NCBI GenBank assembly: GCA_025667525.1
Contig: CM046882.1
Span: forward strand, 501,836,792-501,900,791
DNA length: 64,000 bases
Reading direction: 5' to 3'
DNA from: Glebionis coronaria
Lineage: Eukaryota; Streptophyta; Magnoliopsida; Asterales; Asteraceae
The notes beneath the pieces were generated by a model. That model was given only the letters and a program-made list of their open reading frames with translations. It was not told the origin of the DNA and ran no database searches. A program made the position numbers and the translations under genes. The number at the start of each line of letters is the position of its first letter. Position 1 is the first letter of the stretch. Below are positions 55,014 to 63,473 of this stretch, one piece after another.

Positions 55014-57956
55014 TTAAGGTGAACAAAGCAAGCCAAGAAGAGTAGGCAAGGTTCCCTTAAGCAAAGATGGAGTACGGTGGTAGTAAGGGTGCTGAGGTGC
55101 AATCATATCTCCATGGTTTCCAAAAATCTTTCCTTTTATTTCATCAGATGGATACTGAGATGGCTTGAAAATTCCAATACCGGGGTCGAACACCTTTTCC
55201 TTTAGGGGAAAATAACACTCAGGCTCAGTAGACCTTGAAGAGGATCCGATCATAAATCTCGCAATCTCATCCTCAGAAGGTGGATATAGAGGTGTCAAGA
55301 CATAAGTGTTGCGAATATCGGTGTCATCCGGCTTTTTCTCCTTTGAAGCGGGTTTCTTCATATCCAAAGTAGGATAAAGACCATAATCATCAAAGTCCAA
55401 AGGAGGAGCATCACTCTCATTTGGGAAGTAAGTGTTGAGAAAAGTAGCAAAGTCTTCCTCAAATGAGTAGTCATCCAAAGTAGGATCAAGTGTTGTTGGT
55501 GGAGGATCTTCATCATGTGAAGAATCACTCGAGAGAGTATCAGCCTCATCAAAATCCTCATAAGTGGGCATGTTTGGATACTCAGAAGTAAAATCATCAT
55601 AATCATCTCCATTGGAACTAGAATCGTCATCATATGCATCATAGATCGGTGGAGAATCATAAATTGGTGGAGGATCAGAATTGTATAGAGAATCATCCAC
55701 ATCATCTTGGAACAGTGGATTGTCATAGCAAGAATCGAATAGAGGATTGTTGTAGACGACAAAATCATCAAGCACATTAATCATATTCGCGGATTCTCTT
55801 CCATAAGATTTGGCAGTGATCTTTCCCATTTTGAACACTTGTGCATCATTCCCGACCCTTAAAATGAGCTCACCTTCGGCAACATCAACTAAGGCTTTTC
55901 CGGTTCTCAAGAATGGCCGAACAAGTATTAAAGGAATATGAGGGTCCATTTCATAGTCAACAACAACAAAGTCGACCGGAAAATTGAAGGTGCCAACTTT
56001 AATGAACACATCTTCGACAATACCAAGAGGGTAAGCGAGAGTGCGATTTGCAAGCTCAAGAGTCATCTTTGTTGGTGTAAGATCGGGTAATGATAACTTT
56101 TTCCAAACACTTAAAGGCATCAGATTTATACTTGCCCCGAGATCGGCTAAGGCAGTAAATTCTTCGGTTTGGTGAAAAGTACATGGTAGCACAAAATGAC
56201 CGGGATCTCCAAGTTTCTCCGGAAGTTCTTTAAGAAGGACGGCGGAACAATTTTCATTCAATCGAGTATTAACCAACTCGGCCATCTTCTCCTTCTTATT
56301 AAGCAATTCCTTAAACATCTTAACAAATTTAGGCATTTGTGCAAGAGCTTCAACAAGGCTAAAGGTGATGGTCATTTCTGAAACTTTCTTCAAATAGTTT
56401 GACACTTTAATGTCATCCTTGGTTTGCAGTTTGGCCTTGTCTAAGTGAGATGGATAAGGAATATTGGGTTTATAGGTGGAAGGTGGGGTTGGTGAAGGGT
56501 TCTTCTTGGGTACTTCAGTCAGAGGTGGAGACGGTAATGGAGAACTAATACTAGGCGTGGGAGTAGGAGGGATAAATGGTGGTGGAGGAGGTGTAGATGG
56601 AGTAACTAGGGAAGGAATAGATGGTCCTACTAAGGTTGCTCCACTGCGTGTAGTAATAGCACTCACATTCGCGCTTGGGTTGGTGACGGTGTTTGAAGGT
56701 AGAGAGCCCGAAGTAGAAGGTTGAGTGGTTGGTAAGAAACAAGCCAGCATATTCTTCAAATCATTTGTTTGAGTGCTGAAGGAGTTTTGTATATCATGTC
56801 GAAGCTCGGATCTAATGTCATTACCTTGCTTAGTGATATCCCCTTTCAAATTGATAATTTGGCTTTGCAGATTCTTAATTTGCTCTCCTTGGGTTCTCAT
56901 TAAGGTTTCAACATCTTGATTAATAGGTGGGGCTTGTTGAGCGGGTGGGTGATAAGGATTAGAAGCTCGAGGTGGGATTTGGTTGCTTCGATTGTAGTTA
57001 TTGGGGTTGTGGTTTTGAGGAGAAAAACCGGGTGAAAGAAAGTTGTTAGAACGGTAACTTAGCAAGTTACGATCACCTTGAGGTCGAGCTTGATGTTTTT
57101 CCGTTGAGTAGTTACCATAAGCCGCATACACGTTTTCCGGATTGTCTTGAGTAGAAGGACAATCAGTGTATGAATGAGTACCGCCGCAAGTCTCACAAGA
57201 AATTGCTTCAGATTTAACTTGTTGTTGATGATTTGTAGCCAAGAGTTGCATGTTCTTGCTCATTTCGACCATTGCGCGGGTCAATTCGGTGATATCAGGG
57301 TTTGAAGAAGTAGAAGAAACATTGACTCTCGGGTTATTCCTTGAAGATGCGGATGAATCCCAATTTTTATGATGAGTAGTCATGTTCTCGATAAGCTCTC
57401 TACACTCCTCGGGTCTTCTTTTCATGAATGTGCCACCGGCGGCTGCATTAGTCGTATCACGATCTCGAAAAGTTAAACCGTTGTAGAAAGTATCAATTAA
57501 GGTGACGGGGAGTATGTTGTGGTTGTTTGGACATCGATCGATCAAAACATTATATCGTTCCCAAGCATCAAAAAGTGATTCATCGGGTTCTTGAGTAAAT
57601 CCACTAATTTGATTTCGAAGGCTCGTGATCATGGATGGTGGAAAGTAGCGCGACAAAAAGCGTTGAGTCATCTCATCCCAAGTATGAATTGAATTCTTCG
57701 GAAGACGATCAAACCATTTTTCGGCATGGTGGGATAAGGTGTGTGGAAATAGGTGAAGGCGAAGAAAATCCATAGTAACACCGGGCAACTTCATGCTTTG
57801 AGTAACGGTAATGAATTTGTCGAGGTGTTTGTTGGCATCATCATCCGGTAATCCGCGAAATGGACAAGTGTTCTGCACTTGTTGGATCATGTGATGCTTG
57901 GGCGAAAACTCCGGAGCCGTGATTTGCATCGGCGCAAATCGGTCCTCCTCGTCCAT
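55014..57956 (-). CDS. Gag-protease of element G with acidic tail
   Basis: 980 uninterrupted codons from M at 57956 to the stop at 55014. Residues about 1-190 are the retrotransposon gag domain (DDDANKHLDKFITVTQSMKL, WFDRLPKNSIHTWDEMTQRF, RRPEECRELIENMT). About 250-263 is a C-x2-C-x3-H-x4-C knuckle (CETCGGTHSYTDC). About 290-500 is Asn/Gln/Pro/Ser-rich. About 600-720 is the Athila-type protease with DLGASINLMPLSVW and a second-half strand IPLILVRPFLRTGKALVDV. The tail (from about 740) is strongly acidic, Tyr/Asp/Ser/Pro-rich, where autonomous relatives enter RT. Upstream sequence to 58122 belongs to the same gag, shifted by one base near 57930, so the protein may now start internally. Confidence 0.9.
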   Translation of the reverse strand: MDEEDRFAPMQITAPEFSPKHHMIQQVQNTCPFRGLPDDDANKHLDKFITVTQSMKLPGVTMDFLRLHLFPHTLSHHAEKWFDRLPKNSIHTWDEMTQRFLSRYFPPSMITSLRNQISGFTQEPDESLFDAWERYNVLIDRCPNNHNILPVTLIDTFYNGLTFRDRDTTNAAAGGTFMKRRPEECRELIENMTTHHKNWDSSASSRNNPRVNVSSTSSNPDITELTRAMVEMSKNMQLLATNHQQQVKSEAISCETCGGTHSYTDCPSTQDNPENVYAAYGNYSTEKHQARPQGDRNLLSYRSNNFLSPGFSPQNHNPNNYNRSNQIPPRASNPYHPPAQQAPPINQDVETLMRTQGEQIKNLQSQIINLKGDITKQGNDIRSELRHDIQNSFSTQTNDLKNMLACFLPTTQPSTSGSLPSNTVTNPSANVSAITTRSGATLVGPSIPSLVTPSTPPPPPFIPPTPTPSISSPLPSPPLTEVPKKNPSPTPPSTYKPNIPYPSHLDKAKLQTKDDIKVSNYLKKVSEMTITFSLVEALAQMPKFVKMFKELLNKKEKMAELVNTRLNENCSAVLLKELPEKLGDPGHFVLPCTFHQTEEFTALADLGASINLMPLSVWKKLSLPDLTPTKMTLELANRTLAYPLGIVEDVFIKVGTFNFPVDFVVVDYEMDPHIPLILVRPFLRTGKALVDVAEGELILRVGNDAQVFKMGKITAKSYGRESANMINVLDDFVVYNNPLFDSCYDNPLFQDDVDDSLYNSDPPPIYDSPPIYDAYDDDSSSNGDDYDDFTSEYPNMPTYEDFDEADTLSSDSSHDEDPPPTTLDPTLDDYSFEEDFATFLNTYFPNESDAPPLDFDDYGLYPTLDMKKPASKEKKPDDTDIRNTYVLTPLYPPSEDEIARFMIGSSSRSTEPECYFPLKEKVFDPGIGIFKPSQYPSDEIKGKIFGNHGDMIAPQHPYYHRTPSLLKGTLPTLLGLLCSP

Positions 57957-58122
57957 TCATGGTGGGTTGACAAAGCTCCTCCATTGTCCGAAGATCGGGT
58001 GGTGGAAGAACATTGTGGTTGTTATTGTTGAGGTGCGGTGGGTTATTGTTGTTGTTCACACCAGCCATATCTAAATCTTCACGAGTCTCGGGCTCTGAAT
58101 AAGTTGAAGATCTAGTACGCAT
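57930..58122 (-). pseudogene. Original N-terminus of G gag, out of frame
   Basis: ATG at 58122 starts MRTRSSTYSEPETREDLDMA, Asn-rich, then TMEELCQPTMNGRGGPI, the usual beginning of Athila gag proteins. Near 57930 an extra T in a T-run throws it out of the frame used by the 980-codon CDS; read on, it stops at 57841. The CDS M at 57956 lies in the overlap. Confidence 0.75.
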
Positions 58123-58304
58123 ACACCTGCAAAAGCAAAAGAAAAAGATACCAAAGAAATAGACAATATATATACACTATAAAAATAAAAATAAAATCTT
58201 TTTGGATTTTTGAAAATTTTTAAGCAAGAAAAATAACGTTTACGAGTGAACGGATCCCAAAATTCAACGCGTCTCTCACATAAAACCGTTAATCTTTACG
58301 AAAA

Positions 58305-58322
58305 GAGCCGGCAACGGCGCCA
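58305..58322 (-). other. Primer binding site of G (TGGCGCCG type)
   Basis: The minus strand reads TGGCGCCGTTGCCGGCTC two bases after the LTR end. From family knowledge this type matches tRNA-Asp in Athila-like elements. Element I has TGGCGCCGCTGCCGGCTC at 63273. Confidence 0.8.
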
Positions 58323-58689
58323 TTTAATAACTAGGTTTTAGTTAGAAAAATTGTTCGTTGAAATCGATTCAATTCGAATTGACTACTGGTTTAAGTGCGA
58401 CTCAGCCGTCTTTTGGTGAAAAAGAATGTTTTTGGTCGTTGTAGAATTAAAATTTGCAAGACTTAAAAAGTAAATGACGGTTAATTAAAACTAAAACTAA
58501 TTAAAACTTAAATGGTGCAATATTAAAAACTTTGAAAAGAAAATTAATTAAATGACTTAAAATTAAAGCGTGCCGAAAAATTAAATTGACAATGTAATAA
58601 AAATGTGAACTTTAAAATTAAACTAAAAGAAAAATAGCGGGAAAAAATAAATGCTTGAGATCGAAACAGAGGATAAACAAAACCTGAGT

Positions 58690-59395
58690 TGGACCCCGAA
58701 ATACTGTCACTATCCGGAATTCACAACAAGATACTGCTTATCCGGAATAAAGCTGTCACCTTTATCCGAAATCTGAATCTGCTCCCTGATCCGGAATAAA
58801 CCAACGAACTCCTTATCCGGAATAATCAGAACTTGGCCCTTATCCGGAATGAGGAGTTGGGACGCTTATCCGGAATACTATTCTTACTCTTATCCGGAAT
58901 ACTCGATCCTCCTTATCCGGGATAATTGCTTATCCGAAATACTCTTCTTAATCTTATCCGGAATACTCGATCCTCCTTATCCGAAATAATTGCTTATCCG
59001 GAATACCGTTTTGAGGTATATCCGGAATAAGATCTTCTCACTATCCGGAATAAGCTTTTGAGCTTTATCCGGAATCTCCTTCTAGGGCTTATCCGGAATA
59101 TTCAAAATATCCTTATTCGGAATAATTAAACTCGAAGCTTATCCGGAATACAACTACTCCGGATCCTTATCCGGAATCACCCCCCCTAATCACTATCCGG
59201 AATAAATTCCTGTCACCTTATCCGGAATATGTAATCGAAGGCTTATCCGGAATCCGATCTTGTGCAACTTATCAGGAATAACCACAAAGACTCACTATCC
59301 TGAACAATGTTATTTTGGCAATCCGGAATAAAGGGGTTTTGGAGCTTATACGGAATAAAAGGGTTTTGAGAACCCCGGATAACAAGATGAACCAA
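58690..59395 (-). repeat. Dispersed ATTCCGGATAAG array in the LTR of G (right)
   Basis: Partner of 51240-51960. It lacks one motif unit around 58815 that the left LTR has and carries an extra unit around 58965. Confidence 0.9.
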
Positions 59396-59888
59396 ATAAG
59401 CTAAAATCTACAATTAAGCTAGAAACAAATAAGAACTTAACTAAAACTTAACCAAAATCAAATTTAAGAAAAAGCTATTAAACCAAAATTTTAAAACTTT
59501 TAAAAACACTAAATAATAAAAATATTTTAAAACAACTTTTTATAAAAATTAACTAAAAAGTACTTAATCAAATTTAAGAAAAACACAATAAGCTATCAAA
59601 TCAATAAGCTAACACAATTATAATCATGAAAACATAACAAGTAATCAAATAAACATGACAATAAGATAATAAGCACAAAGATTAAGCAAAAATAAGAAAG
59701 GTAAAATGAGAGATTAATTAAAAACTTGATTAAAATTAAGATTCAACAATAAAAAGTAAAGATTAAACTTACAAATTTAAGGTGCAAGACAAGAAATTAA
59801 AGGTGCAATTAAGAAAAGGGCAAGTAATTAAAATGGAAGACTAGTTTGTCAAAATAGCCAACAACTCCTAATGACACATTAGGAGTGT

Positions 59889-59895
59889 ATTTATA
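59889..59895 (-). promoter_or_regulatory. TATA box in the 5' LTR of G
   Basis: TATAAAT on the minus strand, about 440 bp into the LTR; element I has TATAAAT at the corresponding place (61784). Confidence 0.6.
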
Positions 59896-60330
59896 GGTGA
59901 TTAGGAAATACCAAGCATGTGTTGGTTCATTCTCCTTCTTCACGTCTTTTGGTCTTCTTAATTCTTCGACTTTTTCGACTTCGTCTCGGGATTAATTAAA
60001 CTCGTTTTGTAATTTCTTCATTATTTAGACTTGAGTTCTTCGGCTTTTATTAAACTTCCGTCTTTAGACTTTTTCTTCGATAAATCTTCCGAATTGGCCT
60101 TGGACTTCCGTTCTTTTTGCACTCTTGATCTTTTGACTTCGTCTTTTGTCTTTTTCTTTGATAAAAGCCTGTGAAAGCCCGTGTTTTGTTCACTTTTCAC
60201 ATTTTGATCCTAAATCACAACAAAAACACAAACCACGCATAATCCCGACATTTACGACATATAATACACGTTTTGGCTTGGTTATTATTGTAATTAAGTG
60301 GTAAAAGGATAAGTGTTTTCACACTTATTA

Positions 60331-61347
60331 GTTACTTATGCTCCAGTAACATGTATTAGTACCATAAGAATGTTGATTGCTCTAGCAAGTATTCACAATC
60401 TGATTATTCATCATATGGATGTGAAGACAGCATTCTTGAATGGTAATTTGGATGAGGAGGTTTACATGAACCAACCTTTAGGTTTCATCATGCCTGGTCA
60501 TGAAGGCAAGGTGTGTAAACTGATTAAGTCCTTATATGGACTCAAACAGGCACCTAAGCAATGGCATCAAAAGTTTGATAAAGTGGTTTTGTCTAATGGT
60601 TATTTACTTAACCAAGCTGACAAATGTGTATATAGCAAATTTGATGAATCTGGTAAAGGAGTCATCATTTACCTATATGTTGATGACATGTTAATCTTTG
60701 GTACTGACCAAGTTTAGGTTGATTTAACCAAAGAGTTTTTGTCATCAAGGTTCTCTATGAAAGACATGAGGAAGGCTGATGTTATCCTTGGCGTAAGGAT
60801 TAAACATGAAAAGTGATGGTATTGTAATTTCTCAGTCTCATTATATTGAGAAGGTCATGAAGAAATTTAATCACTTTGATTGTACTCCAGTGAGTACACC
60901 TATGGATACAAGTGAGAAACTAATGCCTAACAATGGTCAGGCTGTCTTCCAGCTTAAGTATTCTAGGGTGATTGATTGCTTGATGTATGCCATGACTAGT
61001 ACTAGGCCTGATATTGCTTTTGCAGTGGGTAAACTGAGTAGGTACACTAGTAATCCTAGTACTCAGCATTGGCAAGCTATTCGGAGGGTGCTAAAGTATT
61101 TGAAAGGAACAATGGATTATTGTTTGTCATATACTGGATATCCTTCAGTGTTAGAAGGTTACACTGATGCAAGTTGGATCAGCAATACTAAGGATAATTC
61201 ATCCACAAGTGGCTGGGTATTCCTTCTTGGTGGTGGTGCAATTTCTTGGGCATCCAAGAAGCAAACTTGCATTACTGGTTCAACAAGGGAATCTGAATTT
61301 GTGGCTCTAGCAACTACTGGTAAAGAGGCTGAATGGTTGAGAAACTT
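60331..61347 (+). pseudogene. RT and RNase H of element J
   Basis: Continues the pol frame across the G insertion in phase (one copy of GTTAC counted once). Motifs: [35 protein letters not shown], the polymerase box LYVDDMLIFGTD, then a TAG at about 60715, a frameshift near 60805, [40 protein letters not shown] and RNase H ([34 protein letters not shown]). Interrupted by element I at 61348, before the natural end. Confidence 0.85.
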
Positions 61348-61783
61348 TGATAGGTGTGTAAACACCCATCCTTTTACCACTTAATTACAATAATAACCGA
61401 GCCAAAACGTGTATTTTATGTCGTAAATGTCGAAATTATGCGTGGTTTTTGTTTTTGTTGTGATTTTAGGATCAAAATGCAAAAAGGGAAGAAAACACGG
61501 CTTTCACGGGCTTTTATCGAAGAAAACGACAAAAGACGAAGTCAAGAGATCAAGAGTGCAAAAAGAACGGAAGTCCAAGGCCTATTCTGAAGATTTATCG
61601 AAGAACAAGTCTAAAGACGGAAGTTTAATAAAGCCGAAGAACTCGAGTCTAATAAATAAAGAAATTATAATTCGAGTTTAATTAATCCCGAGACAAAGTC
61701 GATAAAGTCGAAGAACTTAAAAGACGAGAAGACGTGAAGAAAGAAAGAAAGAGAAGGCAACACATGCACCTCCCCATTTTTCC

Positions 61784-61790
61784 TATAAAT
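61784..61790 (+). promoter_or_regulatory. TATA box in the LTR of I
   Basis: TATAAAT about 436 bp into the LTR, the same distance as in G. Confidence 0.6.
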
Positions 61791-62324
61791 ACCCTCCTAA
61801 ACTCATTTAGGAGGGTTGGTTAGATTTAGTTTAGCTTAGTTTTCCTTTTCATTTTGTAGGTGATTCTAGAGAGAGAAAGTGACAGTTTCTCTCACTAGGA
61901 TCCCAATCTTTCATCTTCCTTTCTTGTTGTTTTTAATCAAGTCTTTACCTTTGTTAATTAAATTCTTGTTTTAATCTTTATCTTATTCTACCTTTCTTAG
62001 CTTTTCACTTGTTCTTTACCCGAATTTCTTTACACGTTTTGTTTAAGCTTTATGTTTGATTTGTTAAAAAGATTTGTCTTTTGGTTAATCTAAGTTTCCT
62101 ACGAATCAAGCTTTAAGCTTGACATGCTTATTGGCTTAATTTGTGTCTAGCTTATTTGTTTTAAGTTTTCTTAAAAGTTTTTATATTTTAAAGTTTGCTT
62201 ATTTTGTATTTTTATAAAGTTTATGAATTTCATCTTTTAAAAGCTTTCAAATTTATGCTTATTAAGTTGTTCAAGTTTCGGTTTAGTGTGCTTATTGAAA
62301 GTACTTATTGAGATTTTCACTTAT

Positions 62325-62613
62325 CCCCATTTTCGGATTTATTGGTTTCCATCGCAATATAAGGGTTTTATACATTCCGACAGGCGGCTTTTGTTCCATC
62401 GCAATAACCCTTGTGGGTTCTACTTTGCGATGGGTTATGTTTTCATCCCCCTATTCCGATCGTGATTCCGATCGCACATTGCGATCGGGATTGCGACGGG
62501 GTTTAGGTTTGTATTGCGACGAAGTGCTGCCCAAATTTTGACAGCCACTTTCCGATGGATTTTGTTACTTTAGATATTCCGATAGTTTTTATTTTTAGAC
62601 ATTTCGATAGTTT

Positions 62614-62654
<41 letters not shown>

Positions 62655-62715
62655 ATTATTCCGATACTACAATGACCCATTCCGATACAATTGTGCACTA
62701 ACATTGCGATGGAAT
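62325..62715 (+). repeat. Dispersed ATTCCGAT / ATTGCGAT array in the LTR of I
   Basis: About 18 copies of TTSCGAT-type words in both forms (C or G at one position), some inverted (ATCGCAAT, near 62350 and 62400), at the same relative place in the LTR as the ATTCCGGATAAG array of G. Interrupted by a run of 34 A (62619-62652). Confidence 0.8.
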
Positions 62716-63272
62716 CTGTTTGGCGCCAAAAAAGTGAGCAGCTAGCTAGCTAGCTTGCTTGCTTATCTATTTATTATTTTTATTCCGTAAATTGTTTAGT
62801 TTAATCTGAAAGTTGTTCCGATTTTATTTCTGAAAGTTACGTATTGTTAGTTGAATTTTTCCTCGATTTTTAGTATTAATATTTTTTCGTAAAGTTCAAG
62901 TTTTATCTTTTATTTAGTACCCGCTTTAGGTTTTTCCTCGTTTAGCTTTAAAGTACCATTTTAGTTTTATTCTCTCCTTTTTCATTTAGTAAACTTAATT
63001 TTCGAGTCGATAGTTAATTTCGTCTTTTAGTTTTATTTTTATTAATTGTTTCGTTTTAAATTCACGTTTTACTATTTAAATTATTTTGTTTTTATTAATT
63101 AACCGCTTTTAGTTTATTGTTTTTATTTTGTGCATTTACTTTTTAAGTAGAATAGATAACCAAACCATTTTATTTGCCACCAAGAACAACTGAGTCGCAC
63201 TTTGAACCGTGATCAATTCGAGAAGATACCGAGAAACGAACTTTTTCAACAGATAAAATCTCTAATATAAAA

Positions 63273-63290
63273 TGGCGCCGCTGCCGGCTC
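63273..63290 (+). other. Primer binding site of element I
   Basis: TGGCGCCGCTGCCGGCTC directly after the LTR, one base different from element G over this stretch. Confidence 0.8.
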
Positions 63291-63473
63291 TTTTCGTGAA
63301 GATCGAAGGTTTTTTGTGAGTGACGCGTTGGCTTTTGGGATCCGTTCACTTGTGAACGTTATTTTTCGTGTCCAAAAATTTTCAAAAATTCCAAAAACAT
63401 TTGAAAAATCATAAAAAGCATTTCTTTTTCAAAGTTTGCACCAAAAATATTCTTCTTGCTTATCTATCTTTTT

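Larger units (their letters stand above)
50885..60330 (-). mobile_element. Element G: Athila-like, gag-protease only
   Basis: Two LTRs of about 2006 bp, 5-bp target duplication GTTAC (50880-50884 and 60331-60335), primer binding site TGGCGCCGTTGCC, one large gag-protease frame and a purine tract. No RT, RNase H or integrase anywhere in the 5.4-kb interior, so it depends on proteins from other elements. LTR ends are TA...TA rather than TG...CA. Young by LTR similarity apart from one patch. Confidence 0.92.
58325..60330 (-). repeat. 5' LTR of element G (2006 bp)
   Basis: Same ends as the left LTR. Nearly identical to it over about 1.9 kb, but the 70 bp beside the primer binding site (about 58335-58400) differ heavily from the corresponding 50895-50960. 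Confidence 0.92.
47498..61347 (+). mobile_element. Element J: copia retrotransposon, interrupted
   Basis: LTR (47498-48176), gag, protease, integrase and RT start to 50884. Element G is then inserted (50885-60330), and RT and RNase H resume at 60331-61347. Element I interrupts RNase H at 61348. Its 3' LTR lies beyond the window. J lies inside protease-like unit 5. Confidence 0.85.
61348..63270 (+). repeat. 5' LTR of element I (about 1.92 kb)
   Basis: Starts TGATAGGTGTGTAAACACCC. The end is placed just before the primer site, within TCTCTAATATAAA, to within a few bases. TATAAAT at 61784-61790. The first 400 bp align with the sense start of the LTR of G. Confidence 0.75.

Noticed and set aside
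55358..55777. 139-codon Met/Leu-rich frame
   Set aside because: Shadow of the gag-protease frame of G in another reading frame; the Met/Leu pattern mirrors the Asp/Ser codons of the acidic tail.
62619..62652. 34-A run as the poly(A) tail of a LINE or processed copy
   Set aside because: It is flanked on both sides by the same LTR motif array, with no adjoining coding sequence; simple slippage is enough.
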